This document shows, one piece after another, positions 1-8,100 of a stretch of DNA of 58,833 nt. Position numbers and translations under genes: made by a program. The stretch lies in IMG/VR virus record IMGVR_UViG_3300028361_000031, positions 1 to 58,833 of that record; one strand, 5' to 3'. Position 1 is the first letter of the stretch. Every line of letters begins with the position of its first letter. The notes below the pieces were generated by a model, which was not told where the DNA came from, did no database searches, and worked only from the letters and a program-made list of their open reading frames with translations. The DNA is from a virus.

Positions 1-1
1 G

Positions 2-406
2 CTTCGTGTTAAACAAACATCAGAAGTTTTCACGCCAACGGAACTGGTGCAAGAAATGTTGGATGAACTAGATCAAGAACTATTCAAGGATATATCCAAG
101 AAGTTCCTAGACCCATCTTCTGGTGATGGACAGTTCCTAAGTGAAGTAGTAATTAGAAAAATGGAATTAAGTGGTTGTACATTGGAACATGCACTATCAA
201 CTACATACGGTGTAGAGTTGATGGAAGATAACGTAAAACTTTGTAAGGAGAGATTGGCAGGGCCGAACCCAACAAAGGAAATATTGGCAATATTGGACAA
301 TAACATAGTATGTGCTGACTCACTCAAATATCATTACAGGTTCGATGGCACACCACCTTATAGTACGGATCTAGAATTAAAATCAAATGAGTTCTTTTCT
401 TTTTAA
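2..406 (+). CDS. N6-adenine DNA methyltransferase-like protein (5' partial)
   Basis: The reading frame is open at the left edge, so the start lies outside the window; an internal GTG at 47 is not needed. The protein begins with a TSEVFTPTELVQEML-type segment, followed by DPSSGDGQFL, the SAM-binding motif I of gamma-type N6 methyltransferases. A later CADSLKY segment fits the strand carrying motif III. The catalytic NPPY (motif IV) that should follow is absent: the ORF ends about 20 codons after the CADSLKY segment. This is either a short phage-type variant or a truncated, inactive enzyme. Family membership is fairly sure; activity is doubtful. Confidence 0.6.
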   Translation, partial: LRVKQTSEVFTPTELVQEMLDELDQELFKDISKKFLDPSSGDGQFLSEVVIRKMELSGCTLEHALSTTYGVELMEDNVKLCKERLAGPNPTKEILAILDNNIVCADSLKYHYRFDGTPPYSTDLELKSNEFFSF

Positions 407-423
407 AAATAACTTCAAAATTA

Positions 424-456
424 TTAGGATATACGAAATATATTTCGTATATTTAG
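424..456 (+). promoter_or_regulatory. Bacteroidota-type promoter overlapping a 24-bp palindrome
   Basis: TTAG at 424-427 lies 20 bases before TATATTTAG at 448, matching the -33/-7 layout seen at twelve other sites in this window. A perfect 24-bp palindrome (429-452) fills the spacer and runs into the -7 box, so it could be an operator. The promoter would serve the ORF starting at 478. Confidence 0.6.
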
Positions 457-477
457 TGAAACGATAAAACTTTTTCT

Positions 478-804
478 ATGTCCCAACTCACAGGTACAAC
501 AATTAGTGCCAGTAATTTATTAGCCAATTCCATTGTTACTGCCAGTGGCTCGAGTACAGGTATTGGTATACCGCGGTACCGCGAAGTACCACCTAAACCT
601 ATTTTTATTTTCGGTGTACCTTCCGGCACACCCCACGTCGAGGTGGATAAGATTACAAATAAATTATTCGAAAGATTAACAGACTACCATGTATTGGTAA
701 TAGTAAATGCACACATTGGATACACAGCTAAAGTATATTCGGTATCAGGTGATTTTATACATGATTTAGATGATATAAAAAATTACATAAAATCGAAACT
801 TTAA
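478..804 (+). CDS. Hypothetical protein, 108 aa
   Basis: Not recognised. The first 35 residues are rich in Ser, Thr, Gly and Ala. The rest (IFIFGVPSGTP, then VLVIVNAHIGYTAKVYSVSG) looks like a small alternating beta/alpha domain. It has its own promoter (424-456) and ends 116 bases before the SSB gene. ATG start chosen; no Shine-Dalgarno is visible, as elsewhere here. Confidence 0.55.
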   Translation: MSQLTGTTISASNLLANSIVTASGSSTGIGIPRYREVPPKPIFIFGVPSGTPHVEVDKITNKLFERLTDYHVLVIVNAHIGYTAKVYSVSGDFIHDLDDIKNYIKSKL

Positions 805-920
805 CACGTTTTAACATTATGTTTTCCATATTTTCCTATATATATATAAACACCGCGAGTAGGAAAAGACTCGTAAATAAAACCATAAAAACTAAATATT
901 AATTTTTAAATTCAAACACA
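805..920 (+). promoter_or_regulatory. Leader of the ssDNA-binding protein gene with a small hairpin
   Basis: Non-coding stretch. It holds an AT-rich TATATATATAAACACC segment (about 838-854), which shares TATAAACACC with the leader of the H1-like gene near 9460. A short stem-loop follows: CGAGT 856-860 pairs with ACTCG 869-873 around an A/G-rich loop. T4 gp32 represses its own mRNA through a leader structure, so autogenous control is possible but is inference only. Confidence 0.35.
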
Positions 921-1745
921 ATGGCAATTGACATTAATGCAATCCGTGGTAGACTGAACAAGCTACAAAACACACAAAGAAAATCTGATCTTCAATGGAA
1001 ACCGACTCCTGGTAAACATCAATTGAGAATCGTACCTTACAAATATGACAAGGATAATCCTTTCATAGAATTATTTTTCCACTACAACGTAAACAACAAA
1101 ACCTATCTGTCCCCAAGTTCATTTGGTAGACCTGATCCAATTGTGGAATTCGCCGAAAAACTGAAAAGAATGGGTGATAAAGAAGATTGGAAATCTGCAA
1201 AACAAATGGAGCCAAAACTTCGTACATTCGTTCCAGTATTGGTTCGTGGTGAAGAGGATCAAGGAGTAAAGTTTTGGGGATTTGGTAAAACTGTATATCA
1301 AGAAATTCTTGGTTACATTGCTGATCCTGATTACGGTGATATCACTGACCCGATTGCTGGTAGAGATATTTCGGTAGAGTATATTTCTGCAGAAGATGCA
1401 GGTGCATCTTACCCTAAGACAATTGTCAGGGTTAAACCCAACAAGACACCATTACATGATGATGTTGAAAAGGCAAAATCATTTATAAGTAATCAAGTTG
1501 AGGTTACGGAAATGTATTCGGAATTATCCTATGATGAACTTAACACCGTACTACAAGGGTGGCTGAATCCGGATGGTGATGGTGATACTACAAAATCGGT
1601 TACACAGGAAAATTTATCACCCAAACCGGTAACTGAACAAAGTGCACCATCGAGTACCCGATCACATCCAGTTGAAACCGAAACCTCAAACTCTAAACCG
1701 AGTGAAGTGGGTGCAGCATTTGATGCACTGTTCAAGAATAACTAA
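921..1745 (+). CDS. 32: Single-stranded DNA-binding protein, gp32-like
   Basis: At 274 aa it is near the 301 aa of T4 gp32. The N-terminus has a basic LNKLQNTQRK segment like the T4 LAST region. An OB-fold core follows (KHQLRIVPYKYDKDNPF, then FIELFFHYNV and VKFWGFGKTVYQEIL), then a low-complexity Ser/Pro/Thr linker. The C-terminal tail is EVGAAFDALFKNN, in the position of the protein-interaction tail. There is no cysteine, so the zinc site of T4 gp32 is missing. The next gene, the RecA/UvsX recombinase, starts 14 bases downstream, as expected for a recombination/replication operon. Confidence 0.85.
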   Translation: MAIDINAIRGRLNKLQNTQRKSDLQWKPTPGKHQLRIVPYKYDKDNPFIELFFHYNVNNKTYLSPSSFGRPDPIVEFAEKLKRMGDKEDWKSAKQMEPKLRTFVPVLVRGEEDQGVKFWGFGKTVYQEILGYIADPDYGDITDPIAGRDISVEYISAEDAGASYPKTIVRVKPNKTPLHDDVEKAKSFISNQVEVTEMYSELSYDELNTVLQGWLNPDGDGDTTKSVTQENLSPKPVTEQSAPSSTRSHPVETETSNSKPSEVGAAFDALFKNN

Positions 1746-1759
1746 ACCCCAGAAACATA

Positions 1760-2908
1760 ATGGCAAAGAAAAAAGTGAGTAAACCAACTCCTGAGCTTGC
1801 CGATATTCTGGCTGATGAACTCAACAAATTTGATAAGACACAAAAAGTAGCATACTTTTTAGACCAACACGATTCCCCAACCGAAATAGATGGTTGGGTA
1901 TCGTTTGGTAATGATGTTTTGGATTTAGTTGTTTCAAACAGGCCGAATGCTGGAGCTCCAATTGGGAGAATTATAGAAGTTACCGGGATGGAACAATCTG
2001 GTAAGTCCTTATTATCGGCACATTTACTAAAATCAACTCAACAGGCAGGCGGTGTAGCTGTGATGATTGATACGGAAAATGCGGTTAGTTTCGAATTCTT
2101 GGAAGCAATCGGAGTAGATATAAGTAAGATGATATATGTTCAAGCGGATTCGGTAGAATCGGTATTTGAACTAATGGAAGTTGTCATCGTCAAGATGCGA
2201 GAACATGGGAGTGATGTTCCAATGACCATAGTTGTTGATTCCGTGGCAGCCGCGAGTACCAAAGTGGAACTTGCCGCAGATTATGACCAAGCGGGATATG
2301 CGACTCAAAAGGCGATTATCATTTCCAAGGCAATGCGAAAGATTACCAATATGATTGGTAGACAAAAAATTCTCGTATCCTTTACGAATCAGTTAAGAAT
2401 CAACTTAGCTGCAATGGCGTTCGGTGATCCCTACACCACAAGTGGCGGAAAGGCATTACAATTTCATGCATCTGTTCGTTTACGTTTAAAACCAAAAGGA
2501 CAGATTAAACAAGGTGATAGAATTGTAGGAATGAAAGTACAATGTCAGGTCGTAAAAAACAGGCTCGGCCCACCAAAAAGAACAATGGAATTCGATATTT
2601 TCTTTGATAGGGGTATTGATAACTTTGGTTCATGGTTAAAGGTTCTTACAGAGGCCAAGGCCATCAAAAAAGGTGGGGCTGGCTGGTATACAGCTATAAA
2701 TCTAACGACTGGTGAGGAATTCAAATTCCAGGCCAAGGATTTCGAGGGTATATTAAAAAATAACGATGATTTAAGACAACAGTTATATTCAGCTCTTTGT
2801 GAGGAAATGGTCATGAAGTATCAACAAGTGGATACATCCGATCCGGATAGCTTAACATTCACGGATTCAGAAGTAGATGAATCCGATAGAGTAGTTGAAG
2901 AAAATTAA
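1760..2908 (+). CDS. uvsX: RecA/UvsX-type recombinase
   Basis: 382 aa. Walker A is GMEQSGKS (residues 76-83) and Walker B is MTIVVDS (about 155-161). The L2-type segment NQLRINLAAMAFGDP is followed by TTSGGKALQFHASVRLRL, which resembles bacterial RecA more than T4 UvsX. The C-terminal part (KNRLGPPKRTMEFDIFFDRGI) is also RecA-like, and the tail is acidic. It forms filaments on ssDNA and drives strand exchange with the adjacent gp32-like SSB. No intein interrupts it. Confidence 0.92.
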   Translation: MAKKKVSKPTPELADILADELNKFDKTQKVAYFLDQHDSPTEIDGWVSFGNDVLDLVVSNRPNAGAPIGRIIEVTGMEQSGKSLLSAHLLKSTQQAGGVAVMIDTENAVSFEFLEAIGVDISKMIYVQADSVESVFELMEVVIVKMREHGSDVPMTIVVDSVAAASTKVELAADYDQAGYATQKAIIISKAMRKITNMIGRQKILVSFTNQLRINLAAMAFGDPYTTSGGKALQFHASVRLRLKPKGQIKQGDRIVGMKVQCQVVKNRLGPPKRTMEFDIFFDRGIDNFGSWLKVLTEAKAIKKGGAGWYTAINLTTGEEFKFQAKDFEGILKNNDDLRQQLYSALCEEMVMKYQQVDTSDPDSLTFTDSEVDESDRVVEEN

Positions 2909-2915
2909 AAATTAA

Positions 2916-3107
2916 ATAAAGGTTATAATATATTTACAAGATGGTGTACATATACGTACCATCCAAAGTAAAGGACAATTACAATTAATTAATTGTCTTA
3001 TAGATATTGGGTATATATTTAAAACAATATGGCAATATGATTGGGAAACTAATCAACAATATGAACTTAAAAAATTAATACAATTTATAAATGAAACAGT
3101 TACATAA
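2916..3107 (+). pseudogene. Relic of a Vsr/EDxHD-type homing endonuclease C-terminus
   Basis: An ORF segment without a start codon lies between recA/uvsX and the exonuclease gene and runs 17 bases into the latter. Its end reads GYIFKTIWQYDWETN then ELKKLIQFINET. This mirrors the C-terminal 'GY-x-V-x-x-(I/V)WE-x-(D/E)' plus helix of the intact endonuclease at 4977-5882 (GYDVLVVWENEYN). A GACAATTA/TAATTGTC inverted repeat (2974/2997) lies inside. Upstream sequence is degenerate. The assignment rests on a short similarity read by eye. Confidence 0.4.
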
Positions 3108-4140
3108 AGATATTTTAGAATCAATAAAAACTCAGCCCGTCCGCCCGAGTACACGTAATGGTCGTGTACTTATAGTGGACGGGCTGTGACTGAACACCTT
3201 TATTCGATGTTGGTCAAGTATACCAACTATGAACGAAGATGGTGAACACGTTGCTGGTGTTACTGGTGTATTAAAATCAATAGGTTTAGCAATACGCACC
3301 GTGAAACCCACTAGGGTCATCGTAGTGTTCGATGGTAAGGGGGGATCCACTTCCAGAAAAAAGGTATTCAGTGGTTACAAGGAAGGTAGGGAAAAGAATA
3401 AATTAAGGGTAAATCGACAGTACGCTGATATGATGAACGAGGAAGATGAACGTACATCTATGAAACGTCAATACGTTTGGTTATCCGATATGATAGATCA
3501 CCTACCCATGACAACCATGATGTACGATGGCATAGAAGCGGATGATGTTATGGCTTACATAGCAACCGATTTACTAAAAGAAGATGAGCAGGCGGTGTTG
3601 ATGTCAACCGATAAGGATTTTTTACAACTTGTCAATGACACCACCATCGTCTGGTCACCTACTAAAAAGAAAATATATAACAAACAAACGATAAAGGAAG
3701 AATTTGGATTGGAATCTAAGAACCTATTGTTATATAGGGTATTGGATGGCGATGTCTCGGATAGAATTCCTGGAGTTAAGGGTGTGGGATTAAAGACTCT
3801 TTTGAAACGAATACCCGAAATCTCCGGTGAAGAACAAATGCAAGTAAGTGATTTACTTAGGTTGGCGGAAGAAAAACGTGGTAAAATCAGAATATATGAT
3901 ACTATATTGGAATCCAAGGAACAAATTCTAATGAACGAGAAACTTATGCAATTGAAATCTACCACCATGATAAATGGTATCTCCAAGATGAAAATCTTGG
4001 ATCTATATAATGAAGAACTCAAACCAGTAAACAAAATGAATTTCTTCAAAGTTTGTATGAAGTATAAGGTTATCAACAATATGGGAGATATTAACAAGTG
4101 GCTACACACTACTTTCAGTAATTTGATTACAGAAAAATAA
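3091..4140 (+). CDS. 5'-3' exonuclease (FEN/RNase H family), in-frame TGA after codon 32
   Basis: A FEN-like nuclease of the T4 RNase H/Pol I 5'-nuclease type that removes RNA primers. Downstream motifs are VIVVFDGKGGS, DGIEADDVMAYIA, STDKDFLQLV and the helix-3-turn-helix DRIPGVKGVGLKTL. The first catalytic Asp lies upstream, in GRVLIVDGL (codons 24-32), followed by TGA (3187-3189), CTG, and then NTFIRCW. The nearest ATG after the stop is 3229; starting there would lose the VDG motif and the conserved Arg. The ATG at 3091 is preceded by an in-frame TAA. The TGA sits between two CTG codons and right after a strong stem-loop. Hopping over TGA-CTG gives VDGLNTFIR with the family's normal spacing. 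Otherwise the gene is inactivated. Confidence 0.75.
3133..3186 (+). promoter_or_regulatory. GC-rich two-part stem-loop ending at the in-frame TGA
   Basis: Ten-base outer stem: CAGCCCGTCC (3133-3142) pairs perfectly with GGACGGGCTG (3177-3186). Eight-base inner stem: AGTACACG (3148-3155) pairs with CGTGTACT (3163-3170) around a 7-base loop. It lies in the coding region and uses GC-rich codons unlike those of the surrounding genes. The last stem base touches the TGA at 3187. No U-tract follows, so it is not a typical terminator. A recoding signal is the favoured reading. Confidence 0.75.
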
Positions 4141-4940
4141 TGGATACAAGTGAACAACTAGATACCTTACAAGAATTTGGCCATAGTTTTCAGACAAAAG
4201 TAATAGCAGCATTATTAACGGATATTAAATTTTTAGATTCATTATCCGATATAATGCATATTAAATTCTTTGAATCTGAAGCTAACAAATGGATTGTGGG
4301 GGAAATTATAGATTACCATAGACAATATAAGAAATCACCATCAATGGATGTTTTCAAGGTACAGTTATCGAAAATAGATGATAATAGTATCCTTAAAAAA
4401 ACAGCGGTGGATCAACTCCGTCATGTTTATACAAGCGTGGGTAACCTTGATATGGATTATATTAAAAATCAATTCACTAATTTTTGTATAAACCAAAATT
4501 TAAAGGTAGTTATATTAAAATCGGTCGATTTACTAAAAATTGGTTCATATGATAAAATAAAGGAACTTACCGATGAGGCACTAAAAGTGGGTACACAAGT
4601 CGATTTGGGCCACAACTATACGGAGGATTATGCGGAAAGATATGATGAAGATAAACGAACTACGATAAAAACCGATTGGGATATAATCAACGACTTGATG
4701 AACGGTGGTCTGGGACCAGGTGAATTAGGTGTAGTGGTTGCACCAAGTGGTGTGGGTAAATGTATAGGTGGTGATTCAACAATTGAAATACAGTATGATG
4801 AAATCGGATTTGAATTAGATAATGGGTATATTTTATGGTGTAAACCTTGGTATGTAATTCAATTGAATGATAATATTAATATAACGGCAAAACAGGCTCA
4901 ATTATTAATTTCCACCAATGGAAACGGTAAAACTATGTAA
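4140..4940 (+). CDS. 41: Replicative DNA helicase gp41, N-terminal piece fused to split-intein N-fragment
   Basis: Residues 1-207 are the N-terminal domain and start of the RecA-like core of a DnaB-family helicase, ending APSGVGK, the first part of Walker A. At Cys208 (base 4761) the intein begins: CIGGDSTIEIQYD is block A, and the fragment runs 59 aa to a stop. Block B is not here but on the partner ORF at 5879, so the break lies between blocks A and B, which is atypical. The start overlaps the exonuclease stop by one base. Trans-splicing with the 5879 product is required to complete Walker A (GVGK^T). Confidence 0.85.
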   Translation: MDTSEQLDTLQEFGHSFQTKVIAALLTDIKFLDSLSDIMHIKFFESEANKWIVGEIIDYHRQYKKSPSMDVFKVQLSKIDDNSILKKTAVDQLRHVYTSVGNLDMDYIKNQFTNFCINQNLKVVILKSVDLLKIGSYDKIKELTDEALKVGTQVDLGHNYTEDYAERYDEDKRTTIKTDWDIINDLMNGGLGPGELGVVVAPSGVGKCIGGDSTIEIQYDEIGFELDNGYILWCKPWYVIQLNDNINITAKQAQLLISTNGNGKTM

Positions 4941-4952
4941 AATTTTATTTTT

Positions 4953-4963
4953 TTATATTTATA
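4953..4963 (+). promoter_or_regulatory. TTATATTTATA motif (late-promoter candidate) before endonuclease ORF
   Basis: Exact TTATATTTATA, 13 bases upstream of the ATG at 4977. The same 11-mer is found before the endonuclease ORFs at 7051, 12117 and 32837, and related forms before others. By analogy with T4 late promoters (an octamer at about -10) it may drive late expression. Confidence 0.45.
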
Positions 4964-4976
4964 TTAAACTATTATA

Positions 4977-5882
4977 ATGGAATATATAGAATGTAAAATT
5001 TGTGGATTTGAGGGGAAGTCATTGACAAGTCATATAGCTCGGAAACATAATATGAAAATATCCGAATATAAATCTAAATATGGTGTAGATGTTGTTCAAA
5101 TAATGCCAGAATCACAAAAACAATATCTTTCTGAATTATGGAAAAATAGAATGAAGGAATCTATCTGGCAAGATAAATATAATAAAAATAAAACTTCTAT
5201 TTGGTCGGAGAAATATTGGATAAATTTGGGATATTCCAATCAAGGTGCAAAGAACAAAATTTCAGACATACAACGTAAGAATTCCAAGAAACGTGATTAT
5301 GATAAATCACCTAGTACATTAACAAAGGAATTTTGGATTAATAGGGGATACTCAAATGATGAATCAAAGAAACTAATTTCAGATATACAGTCAAAATTAT
5401 CAAACGTTTCTCCTAAGTTTAGTGGTAAAGCTCATAGTAAAAAAAGTAAATTAAAAACATCGAACTCTATGAGAAAATATATCACTAATTTTGGTAAAGA
5501 TAAATGGGTTGGTCATTTTGGTGATTTTAATGATATAAAATACAGAAGTGAAGATGAAATAGATATATTTAATTTTATATCAAATGAATTAAAATTCCAA
5601 GCCCAATCTAATGTTTTTATATCTGGATATAATGTGGATATTATAGTAGGAAATAAAATAATAGAATATTTTGGAATTTTTTGGCATGCACATACTGATT
5701 TATTTGAAGATAATGACATGCATCCTATAATAAATAAAACTGCATTAGAGATTAGGAAATATGATTTGGATAAAATTAACACATTACGGAATTTAGGATA
5801 CGATGTACTGGTTGTGTGGGAAAATGAATACAATATTAATAAAAAATTAATAAAAGAATCGATTCGTAAATATTTACAATGA
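4977..5882 (+). CDS. EDxHD (Vsr-like) homing endonuclease between gp41 pieces
   Basis: 301 aa. The N-terminal zinc finger is CKICGFEGKSLTSHIARKH (residues 6-24, C2H2-like). Next come two copies of a YW-I-x-x-GYS repeat (about 81-90 and 118-127), probably DNA-binding. The C-terminal nuclease domain has YRSEDEIDIF, then SGYNVDIIVGNKIIEYFGIFWHAH, the E/D/H pattern of the I-Bth0305I-type family. It lies between the two halves of split intein 1 and presumably spreads that cassette to empty helicase genes. Its stop overlaps the next ATG (ATGA). Confidence 0.8.
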   Translation: MEYIECKICGFEGKSLTSHIARKHNMKISEYKSKYGVDVVQIMPESQKQYLSELWKNRMKESIWQDKYNKNKTSIWSEKYWINLGYSNQGAKNKISDIQRKNSKKRDYDKSPSTLTKEFWINRGYSNDESKKLISDIQSKLSNVSPKFSGKAHSKKSKLKTSNSMRKYITNFGKDKWVGHFGDFNDIKYRSEDEIDIFNFISNELKFQAQSNVFISGYNVDIIVGNKIIEYFGIFWHAHTDLFEDNDMHPIINKTALEIRKYDLDKINTLRNLGYDVLVVWENEYNINKKLIKESIRKYLQ

Positions 5883-6991
5883 TACATAAAAGAACTATTA
5901 CAGAAAAAATTAGAATTGATGATTTTTTCGAATTAAATAAAATACCTGAAATAGAAAATCATTTCGAAGATTTAGAATATGATATTAAAGTAAATACACC
6001 GTATGGATTTCACAAAGTCCCATCAGTTTGTAGAACTGTAAAACAAGTAGCGATTCGAATTTACTTTACCAATAATGTTACACTTGAATGTGGGTGGGAA
6101 CATAAATTAAAAGTAAACGGTGAATGGAAGGAAGTCCGCGATATCAATATGGATACCGATATCATAGAAACCGAGAGCGGAACTACTAAAATTAGACGTA
6201 TTAAGGAAAATAAAGAGAAAATTTTATATGATATAATGGTCGATACGGTTCACTGCTTTTATGCAAATGGTATATTATCACATAATACGTGGATACTAAC
6301 CGCAATAGGTGCAGCCGCGGTAAAACAAGGATTGACCGTTGCACATTATTCAATGGAATTATCCGAATTTTACGTGGGTCAGAGATACGATACAGTGTTC
6401 ACAGGAATACCGACAAAGGAACATCCTGATAGGCGGGATGATCTTGAATCAAAGATAAAAACACTCCAAGGAAAACTATTCATAAAATATTTCCCACCAA
6501 GGGGGGTAACTTCTAAAAAATTAGAACAACACATCGATAAGTTATCGGCATCGGGTAATAGACCCGATTTGATTATTGTTGATTACGCAGATTTACTGTT
6601 ATCATCCAACAAGAACAATGATTCCACATACGCTGAACAAGGTGGTGTGTACATTGAATTACGTGGTATGAGTGGTGAAATGGGTATCCCTATCTGGACT
6701 GCATCTCAAACAAACAGATGTTGTGAAATTTCTGAACTGGTAGACACAAAACAAGGCAAAATTGAAATTGGTAAAATTAAAGAAAACGATGAAATTTTAA
6801 CACACGATGGTTATAAAAAAGTAACAAGGGTTTTTCCAATTGAAACCCAACCTGTATATGAAATTACATTAAAAAGTGGAAAAACAGTAAAATGTTCATT
6901 ACGTCACGAATTTCCTGTAAAATATGGAAAGCTTAAATCGTTAGAAAGTGGATTAAAAGTTGGTGACAAATTATTTACAAAAAAATCATAA
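5879..6991 (+). CDS. 41: gp41 middle piece flanked by intein-1 C-fragment and intein-2 N-fragment
   Basis: Three modules. (1) Residues 1-136 are the intein-1 C-fragment: the block-B region (VTLECGWEHKLKV) and the C-terminal VHCFYANGILSHN, with +1 Thr at base 6287. (2) Residues 137-280 are the helicase core: TWILTAIGAAAVKQG finishes Walker A, then HYSMELSE, then Walker B DLIIVDYADLL, ending WTASQTNR. (3) Cys281 (base 6719) starts a 90-aa intein-2 N-fragment with PVYEITLKSGKTV, a His-containing block B and SGLKVGDKL, closely matching the published split intein gp41-8. One ORF thus needs two trans-splicing events, one at each end. Confidence 0.88.
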   Translation: MIHKRTITEKIRIDDFFELNKIPEIENHFEDLEYDIKVNTPYGFHKVPSVCRTVKQVAIRIYFTNNVTLECGWEHKLKVNGEWKEVRDINMDTDIIETESGTTKIRRIKENKEKILYDIMVDTVHCFYANGILSHNTWILTAIGAAAVKQGLTVAHYSMELSEFYVGQRYDTVFTGIPTKEHPDRRDDLESKIKTLQGKLFIKYFPPRGVTSKKLEQHIDKLSASGNRPDLIIVDYADLLLSSNKNNDSTYAEQGGVYIELRGMSGEMGIPIWTASQTNRCCEISELVDTKQGKIEIGKIKENDEILTHDGYKKVTRVFPIETQPVYEITLKSGKTVKCSLRHEFPVKYGKLKSLESGLKVGDKLFTKKS

Positions 6992-7026
6992 AAAATTTGT
7001 GTATCCGTTCCGATTTTATAAAAGCC

Positions 7027-7037
7027 TTATATTTATA
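7027..7037 (+). promoter_or_regulatory. TTATATTTATA motif (late-promoter candidate)
   Basis: Identical to the motif at 4953-4963 and likewise 13 bases upstream of the start codon, here the GTG at 7051. The shared spacing suggests function. Confidence 0.45.
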
Positions 7038-7050
7038 ATAAAGAGACATT

Positions 7051-8100
7051 GTGGAATTATATTATAAAAACGTCGATCATATTTTAAGGGTGAAACCTTT
7101 TAATGAATTTGACAATATAACGGATTATATTATAGAACAATTGAATGGAGTTGTAGTGGAATTTACTAAACAGGAAATTCAAAGTAAATCATTACATATC
7201 AAAACTTTAATTAAATATAATGTAGATGGTAATTGGGTTGATAAAATAAATGAAAGTAAAAAGTTTGGAAATGATAGTAGTTCATTAGACTGCTTTATTA
7301 CCAGATATGGTGAAAATATTGGGAAGCAATTATTTGATGAAAAGTTAAAAAACTCTATTATAACTGAAAAAGATTATATAATAAAATTTGGTAAACTATT
7401 AGGTAAATCTGAATGGAAGGAATTGTGTAAATCAAAAGGCAACTTTTCAGAACAACATTTTATAGATAAATTTGGTAAAAAACTTGGTAGACAAAAGTGG
7501 CAGGAAATATTGACCAAAAAATTAAAAACTCAAAAAGAGAATTTTAAGAATAAAAAATGGAAAAATGGACGAACACTTGAAGAATATCAAGAACGATATG
7601 GTATAGAAGATGGATATAATCGATGGAAATTGCGAAATGATAAACACAAATATAGATTATCCCGTGATTATTATATAGATAAATATGGTAAAGAACGAGG
7701 TTCAATTGAATATAGATTATATGTAGAACAAAATATTAGAAATTTTAAATCGACTGGTGGTTATAGTAAAATATCCCAACGATTGTTCAATCAAATTTAC
7801 AATAAATTAAACCGAAAACTTCAAGAAAAATGTAAATATGCAACTTGCGGTGGAGAAGTTAGATTTTTTATGAATAATGATAAGTTATTTTTAACCGATT
7901 TTAAATGTGGTAATAAAATAATTGAATATGATGGAACATATTGGCATAGTTTTAATGATACACAAAACAATGACAAAATAAAGCAATCGTTTTTAGAAAG
8001 TAAAGGATATACTGTTTTAAGAATACCGGAATCAGACTACCTAAAAAATAAACAACAAGTTATAAACAAATGTATAAATTTTATAAATGAAACAACATAA
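7051..8100 (+). CDS. EDxHD (Vsr-like) homing endonuclease with FxxKYGxxxG repeats
   Basis: 349 aa from a GTG start (no in-frame ATG occurs until late in the frame). It has four or more copies of a short repeat of the type (F/Y)I-x-(K/R)(Y/F)G-x-x-x-G (CFITRYGENIG, HFIDKFGKKLG, YYIDKYGKERG), probably DNA-contact modules. The C-terminal nuclease has FLTDFKCGNKIIEYDGTYWHS and a closing GYTVLRIPESDY. It is a second member of the family at 4977 but with a different binding region, as expected for a different target. It sits between the halves of split intein 2 and overlaps the next ORF by 14 bases. Confidence 0.75.
   Translation: MELYYKNVDHILRVKPFNEFDNITDYIIEQLNGVVVEFTKQEIQSKSLHIKTLIKYNVDGNWVDKINESKKFGNDSSSLDCFITRYGENIGKQLFDEKLKNSIITEKDYIIKFGKLLGKSEWKELCKSKGNFSEQHFIDKFGKKLGRQKWQEILTKKLKTQKENFKNKKWKNGRTLEEYQERYGIEDGYNRWKLRNDKHKYRLSRDYYIDKYGKERGSIEYRLYVEQNIRNFKSTGGYSKISQRLFNQIYNKLNRKLQEKCKYATCGGEVRFFMNNDKLFLTDFKCGNKIIEYDGTYWHSFNDTQNNDKIKQSFLESKGYTVLRIPESDYLKNKQQVINKCINFINETT

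Noticed and set aside
3133-3186. Rho-independent terminator
   Set aside because: It lies within a coding frame and lacks a following U-tract.
3187-3189. TGA reassigned to an amino acid (alternative genetic code) across the phage
   Set aside because: TGA is a normal stop in many genes here, including ATGA overlaps at 5882, 27319, 27731 and 50270. A local recoding explains 3187 better.
4941-5878. Group I intron hosting the endonuclease gene at gp41
   Set aside because: The flanking ORFs carry intein blocks with terminal HN and nucleophile residues, and the ORFs overlap or are separated by only tens of bases, leaving no room for an intron core.
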